Assembly (NCBI RefSeq): GCF_002813245.1
Contig: NZ_PHUF01000002.1
Coordinates: 124,001-188,000 of the forward strand
Reading direction: 5' to 3'
DNA length: 64,000 bases
Source: Novosphingobium kunmingense
Lineage (GTDB): Bacteria > Pseudomonadota > Alphaproteobacteria > Sphingomonadales > Sphingomonadaceae
Shown here: positions 20,710-30,718 of the stretch, one piece after another
Numbering within the stretch: the stretch's first letter is position 1
How the letters are laid out: every line of letters begins with the position of its first letter
Notes under the pieces: generated by a model
Databases searched by the model: none
What the model was told of the DNA's origin: nothing
The model's input: only the letters and a program-made list of their open reading frames with translations
Program-made: the position numbers and the translations under genes

Positions 20710-21235
20710 GCCGCGCCTTGCCGACCTTGCGGTCGGCCACGGCCTCCAGCGATTTGAGCTTGGGCTCTTCCTTCTCGCCGGTTTCGAGGCTGATCCAGGT
20801 CGCCGGGCCAATCCAGCCGAGCCGCACCAGCTTGTCGAGCGCGACGGCTCCCGCACCGCTGCCATAGGGCGGGTCGAGCAGGATGAGGTCGAGCGGCGCC
20901 TTGAGCGGCCCCAGCGCCATGACCGAGGCCGCGCGCACGTCGCAGCGATCGGCGCAGCGCAGCGCCGCGATATTGGCGCGAAGCGCGCGGATCGCGGCGG
21001 GATCCTGTTCGGCGAACAGGCATGTCGCCGCGCCGCGCGACAAGGCTTCGAGACCCAGTGCGCCCGAACCGGCGAACAGGTCGGCCACGGCCAGCCCCTC
21101 GAACGTGCCGAGCCGGCTTGCCAGCATCGAAAACAGCGTTTCGCGGGTGCGATCCGCGGTAGGCCGGGTGGTCTCGCCCGTCGGTGCCTGCAGCTTGCGA
21201 CCCCGCCATTCGCCGGCGATGATGCGCAGGCTCAC
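20675..21235 (-). CDS. rsmD: 16S rRNA (guanine(966)-N2)-methyltransferase
   Basis: Methylates G966 of 16S rRNA during 30S assembly. The 186 residues begin with MSLRIIAGEWRGRKL and contain the RsmD stretch RPTADRTRETLFSML, SAM motif I DLFAGSGALGLEAL and catalytic motif IV LLDPPYG. The GTG start at 21235 overlaps the stop of the pseudouridine synthase gene by four bases (GTGA), so the two RNA-modification genes are translationally coupled. Confidence 0.95.
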   Translation of the reverse strand: MSLRIIAGEWRGRKLQAPTGETTRPTADRTRETLFSMLASRLGTFEGLAVADLFAGSGALGLEALSRGAATCLFAEQDPAAIRALRANIAALRCADRCDVRAASVMALGPLKAPLDLILLDPPYGSGAGAVALDKLVRLGWIGPATWISLETGEKEEPKLKSLEAVADRKVGKARLTLLRAPGAPG

Positions 21236-22230
21236 TTGCGCGGTCCGGGCTTGCGTGGACCTGACTTGGGCGAGCCGCGCCTCGCCGACCCGGCGCGGGT
21301 CGGCCGATCGACCAGCTTGCCATCGTCGCGCGGCTTGCGCGGCAGCGGGCGCTTGGCGGCCTTGGCCGGAGCGCGCGGAGTGTCCGATGGCGCGGCGCGG
21401 CGCGCACGGTGCACGCGGGCGCGCGCCATCGTATCGGCATCGCGCGGCGCTTGTTCGGCCGGCACCGAGCCGGGCACCTTGAGGTTGCGGATGAAGCGTT
21501 CGACTTCGACCTGGCGGATTTCGACCGCTGCGCCGCGCGGCAGGTCGAGCAGTTCGAACGGGCCATAGGCAGTGCGGATCAGGCGGCTGACCTCAAGCCC
21601 GAGATGCTCGAGCACGCGGCGCACCTCGCGGTTCTTGCCTTCGGTGATCGTCACTTCGATCCACTGGTTGCGGCCGGTGCTGCGTTCGAGATTGGCGTTG
21701 ATCTTTCCGTAGCGGACACCGTCGATTTCCACGCCCTCGATCAGGTCGTCGAGCTGTGCTTGGGTAATGTCGCCGAAGGTCCGCGCGCGGTAGGTGCGCG
21801 GAAGGCCTGTGGCGGGCAGTTCCATCGTCCGCTTGAGGCCGCCGTCGTTGGTAAGCAGCAGCAGCCCCTCGGTGTTGAAATCGAGGCGGCCGATCGGCAT
21901 CACCCGGCGCGCGTCGGGGGGCAGGGCGTTGCGCAGCGCGGTGTAGATCGTCGGCCGCCCGGCCGGGTCGCGCTCGGCGGTGATCAGCCCCGACGGCTTG
22001 TGGAAGATGAAGATGCGTGGCGGCTCGGGCGCCTTGACCGGCTTGCCATCGACGCTCACTCGCTTGAGGTTGGTCAGAAGGGTAGCCGGCGTGGTCACGA
22101 CATCATCGCCAATCTTCACGCGCCCCTCGGCGATCATTCGTTCCACTTCGCGGCGGCTGGCCACACCCGCGCGGGCAAGCAGCTTGGCGATGCGGTCGCC
22201 CGTGCGGGGGCTGTCGTCGGACTTGGTCAT
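21232..22230 (-). CDS. RluB/RsuA-family pseudouridine synthase
   Basis: A 332-residue enzyme that isomerises a uridine in rRNA. An S4 RNA-binding domain comes first (about 12-75: RIAKLLARAGVASRREVERMI). The catalytic domain follows, with GRLDFNTEGLLLLTNDG carrying the nucleophilic Asp. The last ~85 residues are a basic Lys/Arg/Pro-rich tail that RluB-type enzymes often have. RluB (23S U2605) is likelier than RsuA, given the tail and alphaproteobacterial practice. It is the first gene of a pair with rsmD. Confidence 0.88.
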   Translation of the reverse strand: MTKSDDSPRTGDRIAKLLARAGVASRREVERMIAEGRVKIGDDVVTTPATLLTNLKRVSVDGKPVKAPEPPRIFIFHKPSGLITAERDPAGRPTIYTALRNALPPDARRVMPIGRLDFNTEGLLLLTNDGGLKRTMELPATGLPRTYRARTFGDITQAQLDDLIEGVEIDGVRYGKINANLERSTGRNQWIEVTITEGKNREVRRVLEHLGLEVSRLIRTAYGPFELLDLPRGAAVEIRQVEVERFIRNLKVPGSVPAEQAPRDADTMARARVHRARRAAPSDTPRAPAKAAKRPLPRKPRDDGKLVDRPTRAGSARRGSPKSGPRKPGPRK

Positions 22231-22261
22231 CGCGCGCCCTTACGCGAGCGCGGGCGCGGCG

Positions 22262-23434
22262 TCACCCCTCGGCGGCGGCGATCTGTTCGGCGCAGATCTC
22301 GTGGAAGCGGCGGATCCCGCCTTCGAGGGTGCCGATGGTCAGGTCGGCGATCGCCCCGCTTTGCAGGCCCTGCTGGCCAAGCGCCGCGGCGCGGAAGTCC
22401 TCGCCCGCGAAGACCCCGCCATCGAGCAGCTTCCACGACCGTTCCCAGTGATCGCGCGCCTTGTCGGTTTGCGGTGCCTCGGGAATAAGCATGAAATCCT
22501 CGACCAGGGTGCGATCGTGGGCCTGTGGCCATAGCGCCATGACGTTGATGTAGTCCGGGCTGACGACGATCACGGTCGCCGGGAACAGCTGGTAGGCGAA
22601 GGTCCCGATGCGGCGCAGCGCGGCCATGTCGGTCAGGTCGACGCCGCCCAGTTCCTCGGCCCGGCAGACCAGGCTGCGCTGGTGCGGGCCGACCTGGTCG
22701 CCGCTGGTCACCCCGTCCTTGAAGAAGGGGCCGATGGTCTGCGCGTGCAGGCGAGCGACGTGGTAGCTTTCGAGGAAGGCGTCCATGATCAGCTTCCAGT
22801 TCGCAGCGACATCATGGGTCGCTCGGGCGAACAGGTGATGGTCGCGAAAGGCGAAGGCGTCGAAATCATCGCCCAGTTCGCGCGCCAGGCTGAAGTCGGC
22901 TTCGCTTTCAGGGGCATACCAGATCAGGCCGCCTGCCTCGCAGCTGGGCAGTTCGACCAGACCGAAGTCGCCCTTGTCGATCCCGGGAAAGGTCTCGGGG
23001 CGGGGCAAAGCGAGCAGCCGCCCGTCGAGGGCATAGGTCCAGGCGTGGTAGGGGCAGGTCAGCCGCTTGCCGCAAGCAACGTCCTGGCCTTCGACCAGAC
23101 GCGTGCCGCGGTGCCGGCAGACGTTGAGGAAAACGTGCGCCATGCCGTCAGCATCGCGCGTGATCAGCAAGGGCCGGCCAGTGGCGTCATGCGGCACGCT
23201 CATCCCCGCATCGGCGATCAGGGCCGAGGGGCACAGCACCTGCGGCAGGCGGCCGAACAGCGCGGCCTTTTCCCGATGCCAGTGCGCCGGATCGGTATAG
23301 ACTGCGGCGGGCACGGTGGTCATGCCGAGGTTGGTGCGCAGGCACCCGTCGGCGATCTGTTGCGCCAGGTCGAGTTGTGCAGCGGTCGGGGACCGCGGGG
23401 CAAGCGTGGATGTCCTCTCCATGGGGCTGTTCAT
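22262..23434 (-). CDS. Rieske-type aromatic ring-hydroxylating oxygenase, alpha subunit
   Basis: A 390-residue oxygenase component. The Rieske [2Fe-2S] motif is C106-R-H108 and C127-P-Y-H130. The mononuclear iron region is [19 protein letters not shown], giving the two His of the facial triad. It resembles the single-component oxygenases annotated 'SRPBCC/Rieske' in sphingomonads more than classical dioxygenases. No beta subunit, ferredoxin or reductase is adjacent, so electron transfer must come from elsewhere. There is no recognisable ribosome-binding site before the ATG. The substrate is unknown. Confidence 0.88.
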   Translation of the reverse strand: MNSPMERTSTLAPRSPTAAQLDLAQQIADGCLRTNLGMTTVPAAVYTDPAHWHREKAALFGRLPQVLCPSALIADAGMSVPHDATGRPLLITRDADGMAHVFLNVCRHRGTRLVEGQDVACGKRLTCPYHAWTYALDGRLLALPRPETFPGIDKGDFGLVELPSCEAGGLIWYAPESEADFSLARELGDDFDAFAFRDHHLFARATHDVAANWKLIMDAFLESYHVARLHAQTIGPFFKDGVTSGDQVGPHQRSLVCRAEELGGVDLTDMAALRRIGTFAYQLFPATVIVVSPDYINVMALWPQAHDRTLVEDFMLIPEAPQTDKARDHWERSWKLLDGGVFAGEDFRAAALGQQGLQSGAIADLTIGTLEGGIRRFHEICAEQIAAAEG

Positions 23435-23487
23435 AGACTATTTGTGCGCTAGGTTCGCGCCTTAATTGGTGTCGTTACGGGGTGTGC

Positions 23488-25062
23488 ATGTCGGTCGATC
23501 TGATCCGGTTCCTGATTTTTGCCGGTGTGCTGGTGGCAGTTGTGCTGGTCGCGCTGACCAGCAAGACCTTCCGACCTTATATCCGCAAGGCCCCGCTGGT
23601 TGCCTTCCTGCTCGGCATTTCGAGCGGATTTCCGCTGACCTTGCTGGTCGCGACGATGACCTTCTGGCTGGCCAAGGTCGGCATCGACACCGCGACGATT
23701 GGCTTCGCGGTGGCATTGGGCATCCCCTACACGATCAAGTTCCTCTGGGCTCCGCTGGTCGACAAGCTGCACCTGCCGTTCCTGACTAAGGCGTTCGGTC
23801 AGCGGCGCGGTTGGCTGTTCCTGATCCAGGGACTGCTGTTCGTGTCGGTCTGGCAACTGGGGGCCAGCAACCCGCAGCCCGGTCACCTGGGGCTGTTCGC
23901 GGTCTGGGCGCTGATCACCGCGTTCCTTTCGGCGACCCAGGACATCGTCATCGACGCTTACCGCATCGAGATCCTCGACGAGGAGGAGTTCGCCCACGGC
24001 ACGGCGACCAACCAGTTCGGCTATCGCACCGGCAACCTGATCGCCGGCGCGGGAACGATCTATTTCGCTTCGGCGGAAGGGCTGGGGCTGGGCTGGGCGA
24101 CGGCCTATGGCCTGACCGCCTTCTGCATCGTCCCAGCGATCCTCGGCGCGCTGTGGATCGGCGAAGGTCGCTTTGTCGACCGCTTCGCCCACGTTTCCGG
24201 CATGAGCGCGGGCCAGTTCCTGACCGAAGCGGTGATCAACCCGTTCCGCGAGTTCCTGTCGCGCCATGGCGCCTTCCTGATCCTTGCATTCGTGCTGCTC
24301 TACAAGGTCGGCGACGCCATGGGCCAGGCCATGCTCAGCCCGATGATCGTCGACCTGGGCTTTGCCGATCTCGACTATATCTCGGCCAACAAGATCTGGG
24401 GCTTTGCCGCGCTGATCGTCGGCTCGGCGCTGGGCGCGCCGTTCATCCTGTGGCTCGGCATGGGCCGCGCGCTGCTGATCTCGGGGCTGATGATGATGCT
24501 GTCGAACATCATGTTCATGGTGCTGGCGGCAACCGGCAACAGCTACTGGATGCTGGTCGCCGCGATCGGGACCGAGAACCTGACCAGCGGGATCGGCCTG
24601 ACGGTGTTCACCACCTACCTCTCCGGCCTGTCGTCGATCGCCTACACGGCGACGCAGTTCGCGCTGCTATCATCATTTGCGGGGGTCGGGCGGACCTTCA
24701 TGGCCGGGCCGGCGGGGATCGTGGCAGACAAGGTCGGCTGGATCGGTTTCTGGGGCTTTACCGTGGTCGCGGCGATCCCGGGAATGCTGTTGCTGTGGCT
24801 GTTGTGGAGCAAGGGCTATGTCGTCAAGGGCATCCGCCAGACCGAAGGCGTGAATGAGGCGACGCTGAAGGAGCCGATCGGGGCCGGACGGCTTGCCGGC
24901 TTCGCGCTTGTGGTGGTCGGGCTGGTCGGCGTGCTGCTGTCGCAGCCGCTGAAGTGGGAAAATGCGACGACCGCGATCTATGCCGCGGTGCTGGTTCTGG
25001 GCGCGGTGCTTGCCTGGCTCGGCAAGCGGCGCGCCATGGTCAGTCCGGAATCTCCGCGTTGA
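23488..25062 (+). CDS. ampG: AmpG-like muropeptide MFS permease
   Basis: A 524-residue inner-membrane transporter with 12-14 transmembrane segments. AmpG hallmarks are SSGFPLTLLVATMTFWL, the loop LWAPLVDKLHLP, and ATQDIVIDAYRIEIL. AmpG imports GlcNAc-1,6-anhydroMurNAc peptides for cell-wall recycling and, in species with AmpR/AmpC, links recycling to beta-lactamase induction. No ampD, nagZ or beta-lactamase gene is in the window. I chose the ATG at 23488; a GTG two codons earlier is possible. The last 23 bp overlap the convergent folC gene. Confidence 0.85.
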   Translation: MSVDLIRFLIFAGVLVAVVLVALTSKTFRPYIRKAPLVAFLLGISSGFPLTLLVATMTFWLAKVGIDTATIGFAVALGIPYTIKFLWAPLVDKLHLPFLTKAFGQRRGWLFLIQGLLFVSVWQLGASNPQPGHLGLFAVWALITAFLSATQDIVIDAYRIEILDEEEFAHGTATNQFGYRTGNLIAGAGTIYFASAEGLGLGWATAYGLTAFCIVPAILGALWIGEGRFVDRFAHVSGMSAGQFLTEAVINPFREFLSRHGAFLILAFVLLYKVGDAMGQAMLSPMIVDLGFADLDYISANKIWGFAALIVGSALGAPFILWLGMGRALLISGLMMMLSNIMFMVLAATGNSYWMLVAAIGTENLTSGIGLTVFTTYLSGLSSIAYTATQFALLSSFAGVGRTFMAGPAGIVADKVGWIGFWGFTVVAAIPGMLLLWLLWSKGYVVKGIRQTEGVNEATLKEPIGAGRLAGFALVVVGLVGVLLSQPLKWENATTAIYAAVLVLGAVLAWLGKRRAMVSPESPR

Positions 25063-26347
25063 GGCGCAGGACCTCGCCTGCCAGGTAAAGCGAACCGGCG
25101 ATCAGCACGTCGCCGCCGCGCGGCAAGGCCTTGAGGGCAGAGGACACATCGGCAAAGGCCTGCACCGGCCGATCGGCATGCGCGGCGATCTGTTCGGGGC
25201 TGTGCGCGTCGTGCCCCGGAGCTGGTACCACGGATAGGCTCAGCAGCCTGCCGCGCAGCGGCGCGACGATGGCGGAGGGATCCTTAGACGACAGCATGCC
25301 GGTGATCAGGTGGAAGGGTGGGGCCTCGGCAAAGTGACGGGCGATGGCAAGGCCGGCGTCGGCGTTGTGCCCGCCGTCGAGCCAGACGTCACGGCCCGGC
25401 GCCAATGAGGTGAGTGGTCCGTCGCCCAACAATTGCAGTCGGGCGGGCCAGAGCGCCGCCTGAATCCCCTCAGCCATGGCTTCGGGCGTGACACGAACCC
25501 GTGTCTGGTGGCGCAGCATGGCGACGGCCAGCGCTGCGTTGTCGGCCTGGTGCTGTCCGGCCAGCGCCGGCAACGGCAAGTCGAGCGCGCCGTGGCGATC
25601 GGCATAGGCGATGCGGGGGCCGATCTCGGCGCTCCAGTCCAGTCCCCGGATCGCGGTCTTCGCGCCGACTTTCATCGCATGATCGATGATCGTGCGAGTT
25701 ACATCGGGACGGTATTCCTGCGTCACCAGCGGCACGCCGGGCCGGGCGATGCCGGCTTTCTCGAAGGCGATGCGCTGCATGGGATCGGCGGGCACGCCCC
25801 CTTCCGGGGCGAGCAGGAAGGCCTCGTGATCGATGCCCAGGCTGGCGATGCCGCAGGCGGCCTGGCCGTCGAGCACATTGGTCGCGTCGAACCGGCCGCC
25901 AAGCCCGACCTCGATCACGCAGGCGTCGGCGGACGCGCGGTGAAAGGCCAGGAAGGTTGCTGCCGTGGTCACCTCGAAGAAGCTCGGCGCAAGGTCGAGC
26001 CCGGCGTCAAGCACCTCGGCCAGCAGGTCTGCCAGCAGATCATCCGCGATCAGCGTGCCGGCCAGGCGGATGCGCTCGTTATAGCGGACCAGATGCGGCT
26101 TGGTTGCGGCGTGGACGCGCAGTCCCTGCGCCTCAAGCATCGCGCGCAAATAGGCGCAGGTGCTGCCCTTGCCGTTGGTCCCGGCGACATGGAACACCGG
26201 TGGCAGGTCGCGCTCGGGGTTGCCCAGCCGGTCCAGCAGGGCATGAATCGTTTCCAGCCCGATGCGCCCCTGCGGCAGGCTTAGCGCGCCCAACCGGTCG
26301 AGCTGCGCCTGGACGCGCGGATCGTCCGAAATCGCGAAGTCCCTCAC
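25040..26347 (-). CDS. folC: bifunctional dihydrofolate synthase/folylpolyglutamate synthase
   Basis: Adds glutamate to dihydropteroate and to folates, with ATP, in the cytosol. The 435 residues include the P-loop VAGTNGKGST, the downstream DACVIEVGLGGRFDATN motif and the C-terminal WLDGGHNADAG of the Mur-ligase fold. The start codon is GTG (26347). It is the last gene of the trpFBA-accD-folC run, 6 bp after accD, an order conserved across many proteobacteria. Confidence 0.95.
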   Translation of the reverse strand: MRDFAISDDPRVQAQLDRLGALSLPQGRIGLETIHALLDRLGNPERDLPPVFHVAGTNGKGSTCAYLRAMLEAQGLRVHAATKPHLVRYNERIRLAGTLIADDLLADLLAEVLDAGLDLAPSFFEVTTAATFLAFHRASADACVIEVGLGGRFDATNVLDGQAACGIASLGIDHEAFLLAPEGGVPADPMQRIAFEKAGIARPGVPLVTQEYRPDVTRTIIDHAMKVGAKTAIRGLDWSAEIGPRIAYADRHGALDLPLPALAGQHQADNAALAVAMLRHQTRVRVTPEAMAEGIQAALWPARLQLLGDGPLTSLAPGRDVWLDGGHNADAGLAIARHFAEAPPFHLITGMLSSKDPSAIVAPLRGRLLSLSVVPAPGHDAHSPEQIAAHADRPVQAFADVSSALKALPRGGDVLIAGSLYLAGEVLRLNAEIPD

Positions 26348-26353
26348 GGCGGC

Positions 26354-27202
26354 TCAGGCCGCCTTGGCCGCGCCCAGATAGTCGAGCACGTTGGCCAGGG
26401 TGGCGCGCAGATCCTTGCGGGGCACCACCATGTCGATCATGCCGTGATCGAGCAGGTATTCGGCGCGCTGGAACCCTTCGGGCAGCTTTTCGCGGATCGT
26501 GTCCTGAATCACCCGCTGTCCGGCAAAACCGATCAGGCACCCAGGTTCGGCGATCTGCACGTCGCCCAGCATGGCATAGCTCGCCGTGACGCCGCCGGTG
26601 GTCGGGTCGGTCAGCACGACGATGTAGGGCAGGCCAGCGCGGTTAAGGCGGCTGATTGCGACCGTCGCCTTGGGCATCTGCATCAGGCTGAGGATGCCTT
26701 CCTGCATGCGCGCGCCGCCAGCGGCGGTGCAGATCACGTAGGCGCACTTGTCCTTGATCGCGCGTTCGGCCCCGGCGACGAAGGCAGCGCCCACCGCCAT
26801 GCCCATCGATCCGCCCATGAAGGCAAAGTCCTGCACCCCCAGCACGCACTTCCGCCCTTCGATCCTGCCGGCCGCGTTGGTCAGCGCATCGGGATGCGGA
26901 TTGGCGGCGCGGGCAGCCTTGAGGCGGTCGGGATACTTCTTCTGGTCCTTGAACTTCAGCGGGTCTTCCTTGACCTTGGGCGAAGGCAGGACGCTGAAGC
27001 CGGGGTCGAGCAGTTGGGCAAAGCGCGCGTCGGCGCCGATGCGTCCGTGATGCTCGCAGCGCGGGCAGACGTTCAGGTTTTCCTCGTACTCCTTGGTGAA
27101 CAGCATCTCGCTGCACGAGGGGCACTTGATCCACAGGTTGTCGGGGGTATCCCGCTTCTGCGCGAAGGGGATCGATTTGCGAACGCGGTCGAGCCAGGAC
27201 AT
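26354..27202 (-). CDS. accD: acetyl-CoA carboxylase carboxyltransferase subunit beta
   Basis: The beta half of the carboxyltransferase that makes malonyl-CoA for fatty-acid synthesis. The 282-residue protein has the N-terminal zinc ribbon (CPSC ... CPRC) and the crotonase-like core with [12 protein letters not shown] and [17 protein letters not shown]. AccD also binds its own mRNA in E. coli. It lies 6 bp after trpA and 6 bp before folC in one operon. Confidence 0.96.
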   Translation of the reverse strand: MSWLDRVRKSIPFAQKRDTPDNLWIKCPSCSEMLFTKEYEENLNVCPRCEHHGRIGADARFAQLLDPGFSVLPSPKVKEDPLKFKDQKKYPDRLKAARAANPHPDALTNAAGRIEGRKCVLGVQDFAFMGGSMGMAVGAAFVAGAERAIKDKCAYVICTAAGGARMQEGILSLMQMPKATVAISRLNRAGLPYIVVLTDPTTGGVTASYAMLGDVQIAEPGCLIGFAGQRVIQDTIREKLPEGFQRAEYLLDHGMIDMVVPRKDLRATLANVLDYLGAAKAA

Positions 27203-27208
27203 GGGCGC

Positions 27209-27994
27209 CTACCTAGCACCGTGGACGGCAGCGGCAAGCGCAGCGGTCAATTCGCGCACAGGCGCGGCGGCGGCGGTGCCGTGCTGGGCGACGAGATCGA
27301 CCAGCGCCGAACCGACGACCACCCCGTCTGCGACCCGCGCAATGGCGGCAGCCTGTTCGGGCGTGCGCACGCCGAAGCCGACGGCGACGGGTATCGTCGC
27401 CTGCGCCTTGAGCCGCGCCACCGCTTCCTCGATCGAGGTCTGCGCGGCCTGCTGCATCCCCGTGATCCCGGCGACCGAGACGTAGTAGAGAAAGCCCGAT
27501 GACCCATCTAGCACGGCAGGGAGCCGCGCCGCGTCGGTGGTCGGCGTGGCCAGCCGGATCAGCGCCACGCCTGCCGCGCGAAGCGCCGGGCCAAGCTCGG
27601 CATCCTCTTCGGGCGGAATGTCGACGCAGATCACCCCATCGACCCCGGCCTTGCGGCACTGTGCGGCAAACCAGTCGGCGCCGCGCGTCACCATCGGATT
27701 GGCATAGCCCATCAACACCAACGGAGTGTTGGAATGCTTCTCGCGAAAGCGAGCCGCGATATGAAAGATGTCGGCAGTCGTGGTGCCCGCGCCCAGGCTA
27801 CGAATGTTTGCTGCCTGGATCGCCGGGCCATCGGCCATCGGATCGGTGAAGGGCATCCCCAGTTCGATCACGTCGGCACCGCCGTCGACCAGCGCGTCGA
27901 GGATCGAAATCGTCGTTTCGGGCGTCGGATCGCCCCCGGTCACGAAGGTGACAAGCGCCGGGCCCTTGGCAAAGGCGGCCTCGAAGCGGCTCAC
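27209..27994 (-). CDS. trpA: tryptophan synthase subunit alpha
   Basis: Cleaves indole-3-glycerol phosphate to indole and glyceraldehyde 3-phosphate within the alpha2-beta2 complex. The 261 residues include the catalytic Glu in [15 protein letters not shown] (with the catalytic Asp in the same stretch) and the phosphate-binding GFGVRTPEQ. The start is GTG at 27994, overlapping the trpB stop by four bases (GTGA), as expected for subunits made in equal amounts. Confidence 0.96.
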   Translation of the reverse strand: MSRFEAAFAKGPALVTFVTGGDPTPETTISILDALVDGGADVIELGMPFTDPMADGPAIQAANIRSLGAGTTTADIFHIAARFREKHSNTPLVLMGYANPMVTRGADWFAAQCRKAGVDGVICVDIPPEEDAELGPALRAAGVALIRLATPTTDAARLPAVLDGSSGFLYYVSVAGITGMQQAAQTSIEEAVARLKAQATIPVAVGFGVRTPEQAAAIARVADGVVVGSALVDLVAQHGTAAAAPVRELTAALAAAVHGAR

Positions 27995-29205
27995 AGATCC
28001 ACCCCGAGATGTTCCGCGACCGAGAAGATGTCCTTGTCACCGCGGCCGCACAGGTTCGCCAGGATGATCTGGTCCTTGCCCATCGACGGGGCGACCTTCT
28101 TGACCGCGGCGATGGCGTGGCTAGGTTCGAGCGCGGGGATGATGCCTTCGGTGCGGCACAGCAGCTGGAACGCGTCCAGCGCCTCCTGGTCGGTGGCATA
28201 GGTGTAGTCGACCCGGCCGATTTCCTTCAGCCAGGCGTGTTCGGGCCCGATGCCCGGATAATCGAGACCGGCGCTGATCGAGTGGCCTTCGACGATCTGG
28301 CCGTCCGCGTCCTGCAGCAGGTAGGTCTTGTTGCCGTGGAGAATTCCCGGCCGGCCGCCCGCGAGCGAGGCCGCGTGCTGGTCGCCGTCAAGACCGTAGC
28401 CCGCCGCTTCGACGCCGAGCATCCTGACAGAGGAATCGTCGAGGAAGGGGTGGAATAGGCCGATCGCGTTGCTGCCGCCGCCGATCGCGGCAACCAACAA
28501 GTCGGGCAGCTTGCCCGTGCGGGCGAGCATCTGCGCCCGTGCTTCCTTGCCGATCACGCTCTGGAAGTCGCGGACAAGCTCGGGATAGGGGTGCGGTCCC
28601 GCAGCGGTGCCGATGATGTAGAAAGTATCGTGGACGTTGGCGACCCAGTCGCGCAGCGCCTCGTTCATCGCGTCTTTCAGCGTGCCTGCCCCGGCGGTCA
28701 CCGGGCGCACTTCGGCGCCGAGCAGCTTCATGCGGAACACGTTGGGCTTCTGCCGCTCGACGTCGGTCGCGCCCATGAAGACCACGCAGGGCAGTCCGAA
28801 GCGGGCGCAGACCGTGGCCGTCGCCACGCCGTGCTGCCCCGCGCCGGTTTCGGCGATGATGCGGGTCTTACCCATCCGCATTGCCAGCAGGATCTGGCCG
28901 ATGCAGTTGTTGATTTTGTGCGCGCCGGTGTGGTTCAGTTCGTCGCGCTTGAACCAGACCTGCGCGCCGCCAAGCTCCTCGGTCAGGCGCGGCGCGAAGT
29001 ACAGCGGGCTTGGCCGGCCGACATAGTGTTCAAGCAGATCGTCGAACTCGGCCTTGAACGCCGGATCAGCCTTCGCCGCGGTGTATTCCTTTTCCAGGTC
29101 GAGGATCAGCGGCATCAGCGTTTCGGCCACGTAACGCCCGCCGAACTGGCCGAAATGCCCGCGCTCGTCAGGCTGGGTGCGATAGGAATTGGCAGTTGCT
29201 GTCAT
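27991..29205 (-). CDS. trpB: tryptophan synthase subunit beta
   Basis: PLP enzyme that joins indole and serine to make tryptophan. The 404 residues contain the PLP-lysine motif [23 protein letters not shown] and the phosphate loop GGGSNAIG. The ATG at 29205 overlaps the trpF stop by four bases (ATGA). The open frame extends upstream through trpF in another register, but those residues are not TrpB. It belongs to the TrpB1 type, with the partner TrpA directly downstream. Confidence 0.97.
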   Translation of the reverse strand: MTATANSYRTQPDERGHFGQFGGRYVAETLMPLILDLEKEYTAAKADPAFKAEFDDLLEHYVGRPSPLYFAPRLTEELGGAQVWFKRDELNHTGAHKINNCIGQILLAMRMGKTRIIAETGAGQHGVATATVCARFGLPCVVFMGATDVERQKPNVFRMKLLGAEVRPVTAGAGTLKDAMNEALRDWVANVHDTFYIIGTAAGPHPYPELVRDFQSVIGKEARAQMLARTGKLPDLLVAAIGGGSNAIGLFHPFLDDSSVRMLGVEAAGYGLDGDQHAASLAGGRPGILHGNKTYLLQDADGQIVEGHSISAGLDYPGIGPEHAWLKEIGRVDYTYATDQEALDAFQLLCRTEGIIPALEPSHAIAAVKKVAPSMGKDQIILANLCGRGDKDIFSVAEHLGVDL

Positions 29206-29840
29206 GATCGGGCCGCTTGGCAGAAGGCGGCGATCAAGTCCATATCCTTGACCCCCGGCGCCGTCTCGACGCCCGATGCCGTGTCGACCAGCGGCGCACC
29301 GGTGACCCGCACCGCTTCGGCAACGTTCGCGGGGTTGAGTCCGCCTGCCAGGCCCCAGGGGCCCGACGGTCTCCATGCGGCCAGCAGCGTCCAGTCGAAC
29401 TTGAGGCCCAGCCCGCCGGCCAGCGCGCCCTTGGGCGTCTTGGCGTCGAGCAGGACGAGATCGGCTGCTTGTGCGTAACGCGCGGCGGGGGCGAGGTCCG
29501 CGGCACCGGAAACCGAGATCACCTTCCACACCGGAAGGCCGTGCCGGGCCTTTAGTGCGGCGACAGTTTGGGGCGCTTCGCTGCCGTGGAGCTGGATTGC
29601 GTCGAGGCCGGCTGCCTCGACCGCCTCGGCGATCGTGGCGGGATCGGCGTCGACGAACAGCCCGACTCTCGTGATGCGGCCGTTCGCCTGCGCGCCCAGG
29701 TCGCGCGCGGCGGGCAGGCTCAGGAACCGGGGCGAGGGCGGGCAGAAGTTGAAGCCCACGTAGTCGGCGCGCGCGGCGATACAAGCGTGCAGCGTGGCGG
29801 CCTGGGTTACGCCGCAGATCTTGATACGCGGGGCGGGCAT
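29202..29840 (-). CDS. trpF: phosphoribosylanthranilate isomerase
   Basis: Amadori rearrangement of phosphoribosylanthranilate, step three of tryptophan synthesis. A 212-residue TIM barrel beginning [12 protein letters not shown] with the catalytic Cys. Other motifs are [20 protein letters not shown] and the C-terminal phosphate-binding [10 protein letters not shown]. The ATG at 29840 gives the family N-terminus; an upstream in-frame codon at 29879 adds unlikely residues. It is the first trp gene of the operon, 39 bp after the SIMPL gene. Confidence 0.95.
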   Translation of the reverse strand: MPAPRIKICGVTQAATLHACIAARADYVGFNFCPPSPRFLSLPAARDLGAQANGRITRVGLFVDADPATIAEAVEAAGLDAIQLHGSEAPQTVAALKARHGLPVWKVISVSGAADLAPAARYAQAADLVLLDAKTPKGALAGGLGLKFDWTLLAAWRPSGPWGLAGGLNPANVAEAVRVTGAPLVDTASGVETAPGVKDMDLIAAFCQAARS

Positions 29841-29879
29841 GGCGCGCCGATGAACGCCGCCCGCCGCTACGTCAAGCAA

Positions 29880-30653
29880 TCACGGGGCGAGTTCGAACTG
29901 GACCGTTACGTTGACCTGCGCCTCGACCTCGCCGACGGCCATCGGCGGGGGTGGCGGCGCGGGCGGGGCGGCCATGTCGGCGCGCGCATACATCACCGGC
30001 ATCGGCGGGGAATAGCGTCCGGTCTCGCTGATCGAGACGATCCGCGCGACCCGCAGACCCGCGGCGCGGGCATAGAGATCGGCGCGGGCGCGGGCCTTGG
30101 CCATGGCGGCGACGCGCGCCTCGTCCAGCGCCCCGTCGGCCTTGTCGAGCTGGAAGCTGGGCCCATTGATGTTGTTCGCGCCCGCGTTGACCAGCGCGTC
30201 GATGACGCTGCCCATCGCCTTCAGGTTGCGCTGCTTGATCGAGACCTGGTTGCTGGCCTGATAGCCGGTGATCCGGGCCTCCTGCACGACCTGACCATTG
30301 GGACCGACCACCGCGTTGCTGTAGATCGGGTTCAGGTTGATGTTGCTGGTCTGCATGTCGCGGTCGGCGATGCCGGCCTGCTTGAGCGCGGCGAACACCT
30401 TGGTCATCGCGGTGGAATTGGCGGCCAGCGCATCTGCCGCGGTGCGGCCCTGCGTGGTCACGCCGGCGGTGTAGAAGGCGAGGTCCGGAGTGCGGGTCGA
30501 GCGACCGTCGGCCGACACGGTCAACAGGGTGCTACCCTGCGCGATGGCCGGAACGAGCGATGCATTTTGCGCCGAAGCGGCGGCAGGTATCAGGGCGGCG
30601 GCCAGCGCCGGAGCGGCGAAGAGCGTCCTGGAAGCAAGCGACAGCGATTTCAT
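29880..30653 (-). CDS. SIMPL domain (DUF541) periplasmic protein
   Basis: A 257-residue exported protein: a signal peptide with cleavage near AAASAQ (residue 29), then a SIMPL domain (STLLTVSADGRSTRTPDLAFYTAGV; AGIADRDMQTSNINLNPIYSN). Bacterial family members such as BP26/OMP28 of Brucella and YggE of E. coli are periplasmic and linked to oxidative-stress tolerance, with unclear biochemistry. A Pro-rich stretch (PPAPPPPPMA) interrupts the C-terminus before the final strand. AAGGAG precedes the ATG. It sits between pyrF and trpF on the same strand with short gaps. Confidence 0.88.
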   Translation of the reverse strand: MKSLSLASRTLFAAPALAAALIPAAASAQNASLVPAIAQGSTLLTVSADGRSTRTPDLAFYTAGVTTQGRTAADALAANSTAMTKVFAALKQAGIADRDMQTSNINLNPIYSNAVVGPNGQVVQEARITGYQASNQVSIKQRNLKAMGSVIDALVNAGANNINGPSFQLDKADGALDEARVAAMAKARARADLYARAAGLRVARIVSISETGRYSPPMPVMYARADMAAPPAPPPPPMAVGEVEAQVNVTVQFELAP

Positions 30654-30718
30654 GGGGCGTGGGCTCCTTGTCTGCGATTTGCGCCCATGTGGACAGATCG
30701 TGCTTTCGCTGCGGTGAA

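Noticed and set aside
19273..20865. 530-codon minus-strand open frame
   Set aside because: Shadow of the MHS transporter gene, rich in Gln/Arg/Pro with no recognisable domain. The plus-strand protein has clear membrane helices and motifs.
25040..25062. Overlap of ampG and folC as a possible frameshift
   Set aside because: Both C-termini have normal length; a 23-bp convergent overlap is ordinary in compact genomes.
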